64,000 bases of DNA from Wenzhouxiangella marina (GTDB lineage Bacteria; Pseudomonadota; Gammaproteobacteria; Xanthomonadales; Wenzhouxiangellaceae). Below are positions 8,310 to 17,060 of the stretch, piece after piece. Made by a program: the position numbers and the translations under genes. The stretch lies in the NCBI RefSeq assembly GCF_001187785.1, contig NZ_CP012154.1:62001-126000 (forward strand), in the 5' to 3' direction. Within the stretch, counting starts at the first letter, position 1. Every line of letters begins with the position of its first letter. Below the pieces are notes generated by a model. It did no database searches and was not told the DNA's origin. It worked only from the letters and a program-made list of their open reading frames with translations.

Positions 8310-9292
8310 TGTACCGTGCCGCCTGGATCAGTCTGTGCGCCCTGGCGCTGATCGCCTGCGACGCACGAGAAGCGCCCATGGAGGGTGATGCGCAATCCTC
8401 GGCTTCCGGCCCCGTGATCGTCGGCGAGCTCTTCTATCCGGAGCGCATCGCCCTGCCGCCGGATGCCGAGCTGGTCCTCGAAGTTCGCGATGCGGCGACG
8501 GCGGACCAGGCCTTGCTCCTGCTGAGCCGGCGGCCCCTCGAAGGCCGGCAGGTCCCGATTGCCTTCGAGCTGACGCTCCCCGAGCTGGCGGAGGTGGGTC
8601 AGGCCGTGTTTCGCGCCGGTCTGGTGGCCCCGGGCGGGCTGCTTCGCGTGACCGAGGCGGTGCCCGTCTCGGCCGAGGTCGATGTGCTGACGCTGAGTAA
8701 CCTGCGCGCCTATACCTTGCCGGGCCCGGCCTTCGGCTCGTCCTGGCGCTGCGGGGATCAGCGCTTCCTGTTCGGCCCGCTCGGTGAGCAGCAGTACCTG
8801 GTCGCTGCCGGTCAGTCCTTCGAGCTGCTTGCCGATGGCGACGCCTATCGAAGCGCCGACGGGACGGTCGCCTTTCGAATCGATGGTGACACGGCGCGCC
8901 TCGAGCGCGGCGATGGCGATCCCCTGTCCTGCCGGCGTCTGCCGGATCTGGATCGACTGAGCTACAGCCCCTGGCGCGTGATCGAGATCGAGGGCGAACC
9001 GGTGGCCAGCGAAGGCGCGCCGAACATGAGCTTCGACGCCGACGAAGCCAGCATCGCCGGCGGCGCCGGCTGCAACCGCTATCGCGGCGCCATCAACGCC
9101 GAAGGAAAGCGCCTTCGAATCGGGCCGGTGACCAGCACCCTCATGGCCTGCCCGGACGATGGGCGCGGCGATCAGGAGCGGCGCTTCCTGGCCGCCCTGG
9201 GCCGGGTCGATGACCATCGTGTCAGCGAGGACGGACGGCTCCTGCTGCTCAGCGGTGACCAGGCGGTGATCGTGGCCGAACCGCTCCGCTGA
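8306..9292 (+). CDS. Three-domain YbaY / MliC-like / META lipoprotein
   Basis: The 328-residue product has a lipoprotein signal with lipobox L15-I-A-C18 and Asp at +2. Three known envelope domains appear fused: a YbaY-like beta domain (about 33-130, 'V-I-V-G-E-L-F-Y-P-E-R-I-A-L-P-P-D-A-E-L-V-L-E-V'), an MliC-like domain (about 145-210, 'W-R-C-G-D-Q-R-F-L-F' to 'L-S-C-R-R-L'), and a C-terminal META/HslJ-like domain (about 215-327, with 'G-A-G-C-N-R-Y-R-G' and 'T-L-M-A-C-P'). MliC proteins inhibit C-type lysozyme, and META proteins are linked to novobiocin and heat-shock responses. A role in envelope protection is inferred. A GGAGACCGAGG ribosome-binding site sits inside the upstream gene's end. 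Confidence 0.75.
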   Translation: MMYRAAWISLCALALIACDAREAPMEGDAQSSASGPVIVGELFYPERIALPPDAELVLEVRDAATADQALLLLSRRPLEGRQVPIAFELTLPELAEVGQAVFRAGLVAPGGLLRVTEAVPVSAEVDVLTLSNLRAYTLPGPAFGSSWRCGDQRFLFGPLGEQQYLVAAGQSFELLADGDAYRSADGTVAFRIDGDTARLERGDGDPLSCRRLPDLDRLSYSPWRVIEIEGEPVASEGAPNMSFDADEASIAGGAGCNRYRGAINAEGKRLRIGPVTSTLMACPDDGRGDQERRFLAALGRVDDHRVSEDGRLLLLSGDQAVIVAEPLR

Positions 9293-9427
9293 TCACCGCA
9301 ATACACTGCGGCTGCGACATTTCTTGACACTCCTTGACTTGCACCGGTCGCTGGCCCGGGGCTAGGGTGAAGCGTCGATCGCCGGCGGGAGCGCGCGATC
9401 GGCTCGGTTCCCCAGAGGAGAGCTCGT

Positions 9428-10780
9428 ATGTCAGCAGCCACCACCGAACTGGTTCGGCTGGTCGATCGGATCACCTACGGTGCCAACCGTGGCTGGATGC
9501 GCCTGGCCGAATCGATGGGCTACGAGGCCTTCATCGACTGGCAGCTCGAGCCGGACCGGATCGATGACGGCGGCCTCGAGTCCGCCCTGCTCGAACTGCT
9601 GCCCACCCTGTCGATGGACGCCGCCGCTCTGGCTCGGCACATATTCGAGGAGCAGAACTTCGGTGCGGCGCAGCGTGATCTCACCATCGCCACTCTGATC
9701 CGGCAGATCTACAGCCCGCGCCAGCTGCACGAACGCATGGTCGAATTCTGGTCCGATCATTTCAACGTCACCATGAACAGCGCGGCCACCGGCTACTTCA
9801 AGTTCCTGGAGGACCGAGACCTGATGCGCCCGCTGGCCCTGGGCCGCTTCGAAGACCTGCTCCAGGCCGACGCCAGGAGCCCGGCGATGCTGTTCTATCT
9901 GGACAACTACCTGAGCACCGCCGACGGGCCGAACGAGAACTACGCGCGCGAAATGCTCGAGCTGCACACGCTCGGCGTCGACGGCGGCTACACGGAAGAC
10001 GACATCAAGGAGACCGCGCGAGTCTTTACCGGCTGGACGATTCGTCAGCCGGCCAGCTTCTTCTTTGCCGCAGGCCTGCACGACTACGGCACCAAGACCG
10101 TGCTCGGCCAGCGCTTCGCGCCCAGCGGTCTGAGCGAGGGCGAGGCCCTGCTCTCGATGATCGCCGCCCACGAATCCACCGCCCGGCACATCGCCACCAA
10201 GCTCTGCCGCCGCTTCGTCGACGACTGGCCCGAGCCGGCACTGGTCGACAAGGTCGCCCAGGCCTTCAGTGATTCCGACGGCGACATCCGGATCACGCTC
10301 AAGGCCCTGCTGATGGATGCAAGCGTGCGCGCCCGCCTGCCGATGAAGCTCAAGCGACCGAACGAATTCAGCGCTGCCGCCCTGCGCGCCCTCGAAGCCG
10401 AGCTCGACGCGGCGGTGCTGACCAGTCACTACGACTCCCTGTCGGCCGGTGGCCAGCTGCCCTTCACCTGGCCGGCACCGAATGGCTACCCGGACCAGCG
10501 CGGCTACTGGCAGTCGACGAATGGCTTCCTGATGCGCTTCAACCAGGCCGCGCGCTGGACCGATGCCCTGGCCGATCGCTCGCCCGTGCTCCGCGAGGCC
10601 GCCCGCTTCGCCAGCCTGGATGATCAGATCGACTATCTCGAGCAGGCCCTGCGTCCATCCGGATTGAGCGGCGAGGCGCGGGCGTTGCTCAAGCGCTACA
10701 GCCGCCGCCTGTCCCCCGAAGGCCGGCTTCAGGCCATGGCCGGCTGGATCCTCGGCAGCGCCGAGACCCAATGGAGGTAA
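9428..10780 (+). CDS. DUF1800 family protein
   Basis: The 450-residue product matches DUF1800. It has the N-terminal 'R-I-T-Y-G-A-N' element, 'H-E-R-M-V-E-F-W-S-D-H-F-N-V' and the hallmark 'N-E-N-Y-A-R-E-M-L-E-L-H-T-L-G-V' at about 169-184, followed by 'T-A-R-V-F-T-G-W-T'. Length is close to the family norm. No signal peptide is present. It lies 3 bp upstream of a DUF1501 gene, the usual partner of DUF1800 across bacteria. The pair is often found in organisms with large secreted proteomes, but its function is not established. A GAGGAGAGCTCGT ribosome-binding site supports the start. Confidence 0.9.
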   Translation: MSAATTELVRLVDRITYGANRGWMRLAESMGYEAFIDWQLEPDRIDDGGLESALLELLPTLSMDAAALARHIFEEQNFGAAQRDLTIATLIRQIYSPRQLHERMVEFWSDHFNVTMNSAATGYFKFLEDRDLMRPLALGRFEDLLQADARSPAMLFYLDNYLSTADGPNENYAREMLELHTLGVDGGYTEDDIKETARVFTGWTIRQPASFFFAAGLHDYGTKTVLGQRFAPSGLSEGEALLSMIAAHESTARHIATKLCRRFVDDWPEPALVDKVAQAFSDSDGDIRITLKALLMDASVRARLPMKLKRPNEFSAAALRALEAELDAAVLTSHYDSLSAGGQLPFTWPAPNGYPDQRGYWQSTNGFLMRFNQAARWTDALADRSPVLREAARFASLDDQIDYLEQALRPSGLSGEARALLKRYSRRLSPEGRLQAMAGWILGSAETQWR

Positions 10781-10783
10781 GCC

Positions 10784-12115
10784 ATGAATCGACGCGAACT
10801 CTTGAAATGGATGGCGATTTCCGGCGCGGCTGCCTCGGCCCCGGGCTGGGTCTGGGCCATGGACGCGAGCGAGGGCAGCCACCCGGAACGCCTGATCGTG
10901 CTGTTCCTGCGCGGCGGCGCGGATGGACTGAGCTTGTGTGCGCCATTGGGCGACAGCGCCTATTTCGATCGGCGCCCGGCCCTGGCCATCCGCGAAGCTG
11001 ACGGCCTGCCCCTGGACGCCTTCTTTGCTCTCCATCCTTCGGCCGGCTCCCTGAAGACCCTGTACGACGCCCAGGAGCTGGGCGTGGTCCATGCCGCCGG
11101 CCTGTTCACCGCCGAGCGTTCGCATTTCGAGGCCCAGGCGGTGATGGAGCAGGGCATCGACAGCCTGGATGCGGCACCCGGCGAGGGTTGGCTCGGGCGC
11201 TATCTGGCCAGCCTCAACGGTGGCACGCCGCTTCAGGCCGTGGCCCTGGACAAGGCCGTGCCCCTGTCGATGGCCGGTCTGGGCAGCGCCCTGGCCCTCG
11301 GCGCGATCGACGACTTCAGCCTGGCGCTCGATGCCCGGACCCGCCTGGCCCTCGCCGATCTTTATCGCCTCGACCCCCTGCTCGATCCCACCGCTCAGGC
11401 GGTCTTCGACGCAGCCGGCGCCCTCGGCCCCGTGCAGGCTCTGCCCATCGGCGCTGACTACCCGCCAAGCCCCCTGGGCACGGCCCTGGCCGATGCCGCA
11501 CGTCTGATCAAGTCGGGCTCGGGTCTGAAGGCTGCTGCAATCAACACCGGCGGTTGGGACACGCACGAAAGCCAGAACGACGAGATCGCCGGCCTGATCG
11601 CGGGCCTCGGCGATGCCCTGCTCGCCTTCCGCAACGATCTGGGCGAGGAATGGGCGCGCACGACGGTGGTCGTGCAGACCGAGTTCGGCCGCCGCGTCGC
11701 GGAAAACGCCTCCGCCGGTACCGACCACGGCCACGGCGGCGTGATGTTCCTGGCCGGTGGCACGGTCAATGGCGGCCAGGTCCACGGCGACTGGCCGGGC
11801 CTGCATGACAGCGCCCTGTCCGATGGTCAGGACCTGACGGTCACGACGGACTACCGCCAGGTCTTCGCCGAGCTGCTGGCGACCCGCTTCGGCGTCACCG
11901 ATTTCGCGCCGATCTTCAACGGCTGGCAGCCCGGCCCGTGGCAGGGCCTGTTCCTCCCTGCGGGTGAAGCCGCCGCCTTGCCGGCTCTGGGCGCACCGGC
12001 CCGTCTTGCCGTGCCGACCGAGGCCTGGACGCCTCCGGCGAGCCTGGACCTGGGCGGCCTATCGCTCGATCGGCTCGCTGCGGTTCGCTCGATCCGTTCC
12101 GAATCCGTTCGCTGA
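10784..12115 (+). CDS. DUF1501 family protein with Tat-type signal
   Basis: The 443-residue product begins with a twin-arginine leader (N-R-R-E-L-L-K-W, hydrophobic core, G-W-V-W-A). The DUF1501 signature 'L-F-L-R-G-G-A-D-G-L-S' is near residue 40. 'G-G-W-D-T-H', 'Q-T-E-F-G-R-R' (about 298) and 'D-H-G-H-G-G-V-M-F-L-A-G-G' follow. The fold is sulfatase/alkaline-phosphatase-like by family knowledge. It is probably exported folded through Tat and acts in the periplasm. It is co-transcribed with the upstream DUF1800 gene (3-bp gap). Its stop faces the convergent anti-sigma-like gene. Confidence 0.9.
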   Translation: MNRRELLKWMAISGAAASAPGWVWAMDASEGSHPERLIVLFLRGGADGLSLCAPLGDSAYFDRRPALAIREADGLPLDAFFALHPSAGSLKTLYDAQELGVVHAAGLFTAERSHFEAQAVMEQGIDSLDAAPGEGWLGRYLASLNGGTPLQAVALDKAVPLSMAGLGSALALGAIDDFSLALDARTRLALADLYRLDPLLDPTAQAVFDAAGALGPVQALPIGADYPPSPLGTALADAARLIKSGSGLKAAAINTGGWDTHESQNDEIAGLIAGLGDALLAFRNDLGEEWARTTVVVQTEFGRRVAENASAGTDHGHGGVMFLAGGTVNGGQVHGDWPGLHDSALSDGQDLTVTTDYRQVFAELLATRFGVTDFAPIFNGWQPGPWQGLFLPAGEAAALPALGAPARLAVPTEAWTPPASLDLGGLSLDRLAAVRSIRSESVR

Positions 12116-12156
12116 ATACCGGGGCCTGCGGGCCCTTCGGGTTCGCAGCGAAAACC

Positions 12157-12969
12157 TCAATCGCCTTCGGCCAGCTCGCGCCAGTGCGCCTCCAGGGCTT
12201 CCAGATCGGGGTGGTCCGGCTGCGCCTCGCGCAGAGCGTCGATGGCCGCGCGAGCGTCTTCGAGTCGGCCCGCCTCCAGTGCTTCGCGAATCGCTTCCGC
12301 CGGGTCGACGGCATCCTCCAGCGGGCCTGCGTCCAGCTCCGCTTCGCGGAGTTCCATGGCCGCCGAGTCGGCGAGCGCATCCTGATCCGCCGCTCGGCGC
12401 TCGGCGGGCTCGGGGAGCGGTGCGAGCGAACTGGACAGGGCCGGCGCCTCGGGTGCGAATTCGGCCTCGCGTTCCGGGACGAGCGCTTCCTCCACTGCCG
12501 AATCCATCGTCTTGCCGCTGTACTGCTGCAGGCGCGAGAGCTGCCGTTCGGCGGCCGCGGGGGGCGGCGGTGCCGGAGGGGCGGACCGAGCGACCGGTTC
12601 GGCTCGATCGCTCAGGACCGCGCGCGATTCGGCCATCGGCGCGACTCGGCTTGATTCGGCTTCCTGCAGGCTGTCCTGCATGAAGCGCTCGCGCCCCTCG
12701 TCAGCGGCTCCGATTTCGGGCAGGGCCTCCGGCGCGGGGGGCGGGGTCTGGATGACCACGCCGATGGCCAGCACCAGCACCGCGGCCGTGGCTAGGCCGC
12801 CCATCCAGGGCAGCGGGCCCTTCAGCCGGCGATGCTTCACCGCCTCCTCGGCCCGGGCGCGAATCATCCGATCCAGACCGGCGGGCGGTTCGGCCTGGCC
12901 GTGCTCGCGGTACTGCCGCGCCAGCGCCTGCATGTCCTCGTCCATCGCCTTGTTCGTCGAGTTCGTCAT
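12157..12969 (-). CDS. Single-pass membrane protein, probable anti-sigma partner of the ECF factor
   Basis: The 270-residue product has an N-terminal cytoplasmic helical region of about 55 residues, one membrane helix (about 56-76), a long Pro/Ala/Glu-rich periplasmic linker, and a C-terminal helical TPR-like pair ('A-I-R-E-A-L-E-A-G-R-L-E-D-A-R-A-A-I'). No zinc-binding H-x3-C-x2-C anti-sigma motif is visible. The start overlaps the stop of the ECF sigma gene (ATGA), so it is translationally coupled and a sigma regulator by context. The assignment as anti-sigma is inference; the family was not recognised by sequence. Confidence 0.6.
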   Translation of the reverse strand: MTNSTNKAMDEDMQALARQYREHGQAEPPAGLDRMIRARAEEAVKHRRLKGPLPWMGGLATAAVLVLAIGVVIQTPPPAPEALPEIGAADEGRERFMQDSLQEAESSRVAPMAESRAVLSDRAEPVARSAPPAPPPPAAAERQLSRLQQYSGKTMDSAVEEALVPEREAEFAPEAPALSSSLAPLPEPAERRAADQDALADSAAMELREAELDAGPLEDAVDPAEAIREALEAGRLEDARAAIDALREAQPDHPDLEALEAHWRELAEGD

Positions 12970-13529
12970 GGTCCGGATGCCTCTCTGGCGGGTCCCAGTG
13001 CGGTCCGCAGCTTCGCCACCGCGTAGCGCAGCCTGGATTTGATCGTTTCGCGGCCGACCCCGTCCTGTTCGGCGATGTCGGCCAGGCTCAGGCCCGCCTC
13101 CTGCTGCAGGAGAAAGGCCTGACGTTGATCGCGCGGCAGCTGCATCAGCGCGTCTCGAAGACGGCGCGCGTCTTCATCCTTCTCGGCCTGGCTGTCCGGC
13201 TGGCCGCGCTCGTCGCTGGCCAGATGGTCCATGCCCTCGGCGGCATCGGTGGCCTGCCGGTCGAGCTTTCGCCAGTGGTCGACCAGACGGTTGTGCGCGA
13301 TCCGGAAGGCCCAGCGCTTGAAGCCATTGCCGCGCTCGAAGCCATCGCGAGCGTGGATGATCCGCGACCAGACGTCCTGGTAGAGATCGTCGGCCAGGGC
13401 CCGCTCGCCGACCGCGTGCAGCAGGTAGCGATACAGCGGCTGACGGTAGCGCTCGTAGAGCTGATCGAATGCCGCGGCATCGCCTGCCGCGTAAGCCAGC
13501 ATGAGCTCGTCGTCCGTGGCCTGGCTCAA
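12966..13529 (-). CDS. ECF-type RNA polymerase sigma factor
   Basis: The 187-residue product has sigma region 2 ('F-D-Q-L-Y-E-R-Y-R-Q-P-L-Y-R-Y', then 'D-L-Y-Q-D-V-W-S-R-I-I-H', then 'F-K-R-W-A-F-R-I-A-H-N-R-L-V-D-H-W-R'). Region 4 has a helix-turn-helix ('L-S-L-A-D-I-A-E-Q-D-G-V-G-R-E-T-I-K-S-R-L-R-Y'). The start is a TTG at 13529 with a GGAG site ten bases upstream; the first ATG (codon 10) would cut into region 2.1. It is coupled to the downstream membrane partner. It may control nearby envelope genes, but its promoter targets cannot be read from this window. Confidence 0.93.
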   Translation of the reverse strand: MSQATDDELMLAYAAGDAAAFDQLYERYRQPLYRYLLHAVGERALADDLYQDVWSRIIHARDGFERGNGFKRWAFRIAHNRLVDHWRKLDRQATDAAEGMDHLASDERGQPDSQAEKDEDARRLRDALMQLPRDQRQAFLLQQEAGLSLADIAEQDGVGRETIKSRLRYAVAKLRTALGPAREASGP

Positions 13530-13883
13530 TTCGTCTTGTCTCCGTCCTTGTTCAGCAGGATCGGGGTCGCGGTTCCCGTGCCTTGTGGCCCGGGCCTGGC
13601 GGATTCCGCGCCCCGAATCACGTCAGCTTCATCCAAACAACGACTCAGATCAAGCAAAGGGGTTAAAGCGCCGGCGAATGTTTCTGCGCTTGGCTATCCG
13701 GAGTCCGCTGGAGGCGTGGCCGCATCTCCGCCCGAAAGTTGATCTGTATTTTCAGCTATCTCGATTATTTCATTTACAACCAAGCCGTCTGCGGCTAGCA
13801 TGCGCACCGTGCTGGCGCAGTACCTTTTACCAAGGGGTTGGCTTTTTTCGGGAACGAATACAGTGATCGAATCTTCGAAAATC
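13530..13883. other. Divergent intergenic region, 354 bp
   Basis: This stretch separates the ECF sigma gene (leftward) from the secreted protein at 13884 (rightward). It is less GC-rich than its surroundings near 13735-13800, as expected for promoters in both directions. An open frame reaches back to 13800, but its translation there has no signal-peptide character. No RNA gene or repeat was recognised. Confidence 0.4.
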
Positions 13884-14993
13884 ATGGCAGCGATGCTTGC
13901 CAATGTTCGTCTGGCTTGTGTGTTCGTCGTGCTGGTCTGGTGCCAACCGCCTGCAAGCGCTTCGAACGATCCTCTGGGCCTCTTCTGTCCGCAGTGCTAT
14001 GACCTGAACTCGGCGAGACTGCTGGCTGAAAACCATGCGCCACCGGGGCCATCGGGACCGGGCTGTGGCGGCCTGTCGCCGGATGGGGAGGACGAGGATA
14101 CGCACTCTGGAGAGCGCGCCTCGTTCGGAGGCTGCCAGACACCGATCCGGCGAGTGTTTCTGATCAATCAGACGTCTGGCCAGGTGTTTTCCTTTCGCGT
14201 CTGGCAGGAAGGAGGGCTCCCCGTGGCGATTTCTGAGCCGCTGAGTTCCGCCGAATCATTGGTCACCGACCGGATCATCGAGCTTCGAGTGGCCTGGGAT
14301 GAATTGCTCCAGGGGATGACCATCGCCGGCGATCGACCCTTGGTCGCGAGCTACAGTCGGCCGGCGGGCTCGATTCGGACTACCGGCAGCTGCCCCGAGG
14401 GGACTGCGCTGGACGCCGTTCTCGATCCTGCGGTGATGATCCAGTACGAAGAACTGATCCGGCTGGCCGCCGTTCAAGGACTGCCTCCTTTCAATGAGGG
14501 CCAGTCATGGGTCAACAACATCAACGGCGTAGGCGCTTCGGCGTTCGGCTTCGGACTCTCGGCTCAATGGGAAGTCGGCGCCCAGACCTACTACGAGTTC
14601 ACCTTCGAACGCAGCGAAGTCCCGACCCCGAATATTCCGGATCAATTGATCTTCGAGGTGGAATACCTCGGCAACGCCCCCGCGTCCGGGACGCCGCTGT
14701 TGAACATCCAGTTCAATCGAGACTTGAGTCGGGCGGCGGGTCAGCCAGCGCGCAACCTCGAGCGCGGCGGCTCCTATACCAATGAATGCGTGCTGGCCAA
14801 GATCGAGAGCGCGTTGACGGACCAGGGTTTCACCTTCCACTATCCGCCACACGATCCCACGCCTCGGCCCTTTCCCGAGTCTGGTGGTGGCTCGGGCTTC
14901 AATGTCGGCCGGTGCTCGAAGCGCCTGACGGCCAGGGTCAACGGCGAAGCTCAGTACAGCTTCATCATCTTCGTCGATTGCGTCCGGCCCTGA
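13884..14993 (+). CDS. Secreted protein of unknown function
   Basis: The ATG at 13884 gives a 369-residue product opening with a signal peptide (A-N-V-R-L-A-C-V-F-V-V-L-V-W-C...A-S-A). A GTG at 13863 is an alternative start; neither has a strong ribosome-binding site. The mature N terminus carries L-F-C-P-Q-C-Y-D-L, and there are paired Cys later (G-G-C-Q, G-S-C-P-E, N-E-C-V, R-C-S-K, D-C-V-R). Disulfides in the periplasm or outside are therefore likely. A Gly/Pro segment near residues 330-345 links to the last domain. No known family was recognised, and the tail lacks the F-x-D-R-F-E motif. It lies between the ECF operon and a repeat-bearing gap. Confidence 0.6.
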   Translation: MAAMLANVRLACVFVVLVWCQPPASASNDPLGLFCPQCYDLNSARLLAENHAPPGPSGPGCGGLSPDGEDEDTHSGERASFGGCQTPIRRVFLINQTSGQVFSFRVWQEGGLPVAISEPLSSAESLVTDRIIELRVAWDELLQGMTIAGDRPLVASYSRPAGSIRTTGSCPEGTALDAVLDPAVMIQYEELIRLAAVQGLPPFNEGQSWVNNINGVGASAFGFGLSAQWEVGAQTYYEFTFERSEVPTPNIPDQLIFEVEYLGNAPASGTPLLNIQFNRDLSRAAGQPARNLERGGSYTNECVLAKIESALTDQGFTFHYPPHDPTPRPFPESGGGSGFNVGRCSKRLTARVNGEAQYSFIIFVDCVRP

Positions 14994-15145
14994 TCGAGCT
15001 GGAACCGGCCGTCTGCTCAGGAGCGCAGGCGGCCGGCCCGAAGCCTGCCGTAAGTGAAGTCGGCCCTTCAGGCTGCTCGCCAGCACCCGGGACGCCCAAT
15101 ATCCCTGCAGTCTCCAGGATCGAGCGCGCCCGACCGGAGCCATGA

Positions 15146-15177
15146 GTAGGTCGGGGCCACGTCCCCGACGGTCCATG
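15146..15177 (+). repeat. Dispersed 32-bp palindromic repeat, copy 1
   Basis: The element reads GTAGGTCGGGGCCACG followed by TCCCCGACGGTCCATG. Arms GTCGGGG and CCCCGAC can pair around a 6-nt loop. Near-identical copies occur at 61157-61188 (opposite strand) and 61295-61392 (interrupted). Confidence 0.65.
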
Positions 15178-15241
15178 TCCAAGCATTCACCATGATCTGA
15201 ATTGCCGGGCAAGCGGGTCTGGGTTGAGATGAAATCACGTC

Positions 15242-15302
15242 GGGCACGAAGACACGAAGACCCTCACCCTTCCCTTCGTGTCTTCTTCGTGCCCTTCGTG
15301 TT
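15242..15302 (+). repeat. CACGAAG-type imperfect inverted repeat
   Basis: The left arm GGGCACGAAGACACGAAG (15242-15259) pairs with CTTCGTGTCTTCTTCGTGCCC (15274-15294), with a 2-3 nt slip. Further CTTCGTG units continue to about 15302. The simple internal CACGAAG periodicity resembles short dispersed repeats I recall from other bacterial genomes. It sits just beyond the stop of the VWA gene. Confidence 0.6.
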
Positions 15303-15329
15303 CATGCTTTTGGCCTTTTGACCCGGATC

Positions 15330-17060
15330 CTACTTCTCGCCGCGCTGGGCCATGCCCACGCTGTCGGCCAGGCGCACCAGCTGCAGGAACTCACCGCGGT
15401 AGCCGAAGGGGTCCTCGCCGCGGGCCGGCGTGGCCAGGGCCAGGATCTCGTCCAGGCTGTAGCCTTCCAGGTACTGCCCGCCACGCAGGTGCTGGCCGAA
15501 GGCCGAGACGGCGGCGGCGAAGGCCAGGCGCTCGGACATGCCACCGTCTTCCGGCCGGATGGCCTGCTCGATCAGGCGGCTCGTGTCCCCATCCGGGGCC
15601 TTGTAGCGCAGACGCAGGAAGGCGAGTTCACCGGAAGGATCGCCGCCGGTGCTCTCGGTCTGGTAGCGCAGCGGGTCGACGCGCTCGCCGCCGGAGCCGA
15701 CCAGGGCGATCTCGTACAGGGCCGTGACCGTGTGGCCCGCGCCGATGTCACCGGCGTCGACCGCGTCGTTGTTGAAGTCTTCCCGTGCCAGCATGCGGTT
15801 CTCGTAGCCGATCAGGCGGTACTCGGAGACCAAGGCCGGGTTGAACTCGATCTGGATCTTGACGTCCTTGGCGATCATCATCAGGGTCGAGCTCAGCTCG
15901 TCGACGAGCACCTTGCGCGCCTCGTTCAGGCTGTCGATGTAGGCGTGCTGGCCATTGCCGGCGTCGGCCAGCTGCTCCATCAAATGGTCGTTGTAGTTGC
16001 CGGTGCCGAAGCCCAGGGTGGTGAGCGCTACGCCCGACTCGCGCTGGCGCTCGACCAGATCGATGAGGCTGTCGAAGTCCACCTGGCCGACGTTGAAGTC
16101 GCCGTCGGTGGCCAGGATCACGCGGTTGACGCCGCCTTCGATGAAGCCCTGACGGGCCTGGGCGTAGGCCAGCTCGATGCCCGCGCCGCCGTTCGTGCTG
16201 CCACCGGCCGACAGGCGGTCGAGAGCTGCAGAAATCGTGGCGTGCTCATTGCCCGGCGTCGACTCGAGTACCAGGCCCGAAGCGCCGGCGTAGACGACAA
16301 TCGCCACGCGGTCGTCTTCATCGAGCTCGCGGGTCAGCATCTTCATCGAGTTGACCAGCAGGGGCAGCTTGTCCGGGGAATTCATCGAGCCCGAGACGTC
16401 GAGCAGGAAGACCAGGTTGGAGGCCGGGATACTGCCCGGGTCCGGGCGGTAGCCCTGCAGGCCGATCTGCAGCAGGCGGGTGTTGGCGTTCCAGGGCGTG
16501 GTGGCCTGCTCCACGGTCACGCTGAAGGGCGCGCCCCCGGCCTCGGGCACCGGGTAGTCGTAGCTGAAGTAGTTGATCATCTCTTCCACGCGCACGGCAT
16601 CTTCCGGCGGCAGGCGGCCTTCGCGCAGCATGCGGCGGATGTTCGAGTAGCTGCCCGTGTCGACGTCGATGCTGAAGGTCGAGACCGGGGTTTCGACCAC
16701 TCGGTGGACCGGGTTGGTGTCGATCTCGGCGTAGTTCTCCCGGTCGACGGGCCGGTCCGCTTGGCGCTGGGGCATGGCCATCGGCGGCGGGGCCGGTTGG
16801 CTGCTGAAGGTCTGTGCGCCGCTGACGGCCAGATCGCTCATCACGCGCTGCGCCAGCTCGGCCTGCGGCTGCGCCCGCCGTTCGCTGATCACCTTCTGCT
16901 CGGCCTCGGCGACCTGCCGGTCCGCCTCCTGGCGCTCCTCGACGACCGGCGTTTCCGGCCCCTGCGGCTCATTGGTGGTGGACGGCGCGCAGCCGGCGGC
17001 GAAAAAGGCCAGGCCTGCAGTCATCAGCGCCAGACTTCCATGACGTTGCCAGTGATTCAT
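15330..17060 (-). CDS. YfbK-type von Willebrand factor A lipoprotein
   Basis: The 576-residue product has a lipobox A-A-G-C24. A VWA-associated N-terminal domain (about 100-180, 'S-T-F-S-I-D-V-D-T-G-S-Y-S-N-I-R-R') is followed by a VWA domain with a complete MIDAS D221-V-S-G-S and 'A-T-D-G-D-F-N-V-G'. The C-terminal region (about 390-570) matches DUF3520. This order is the YfbK family. MIDAS motifs bind Mg2+ and mediate protein contacts, so a role as a periplasm-facing membrane-anchored adaptor is likely. Cognate partners are unknown. Start has a clear GAGGAGCACATC site before the ATG at 17060. Confidence 0.9.
   Translation of the reverse strand: MNHWQRHGSLALMTAGLAFFAAGCAPSTTNEPQGPETPVVEERQEADRQVAEAEQKVISERRAQPQAELAQRVMSDLAVSGAQTFSSQPAPPPMAMPQRQADRPVDRENYAEIDTNPVHRVVETPVSTFSIDVDTGSYSNIRRMLREGRLPPEDAVRVEEMINYFSYDYPVPEAGGAPFSVTVEQATTPWNANTRLLQIGLQGYRPDPGSIPASNLVFLLDVSGSMNSPDKLPLLVNSMKMLTRELDEDDRVAIVVYAGASGLVLESTPGNEHATISAALDRLSAGGSTNGGAGIELAYAQARQGFIEGGVNRVILATDGDFNVGQVDFDSLIDLVERQRESGVALTTLGFGTGNYNDHLMEQLADAGNGQHAYIDSLNEARKVLVDELSSTLMMIAKDVKIQIEFNPALVSEYRLIGYENRMLAREDFNNDAVDAGDIGAGHTVTALYEIALVGSGGERVDPLRYQTESTGGDPSGELAFLRLRYKAPDGDTSRLIEQAIRPEDGGMSERLAFAAAVSAFGQHLRGGQYLEGYSLDEILALATPARGEDPFGYRGEFLQLVRLADSVGMAQRGEK

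Larger units (their letters stand above)
14994..15329. other. Convergent intergenic region with two dispersed hairpin repeats, 336 bp
   Basis: The region lies between the secreted protein gene ending at 14993 and the VWA gene ending at 15330. It holds no credible ORF. It contains two separate repeat elements, at 15146-15177 and 15242-15302, listed individually. Confidence 0.6.

Noticed and set aside
9320-9370. TTGACA/TTGACT boxes before the DUF1800 gene as a promoter
   Set aside because: No -10 element was found at a proper spacing, so a promoter could not be placed.
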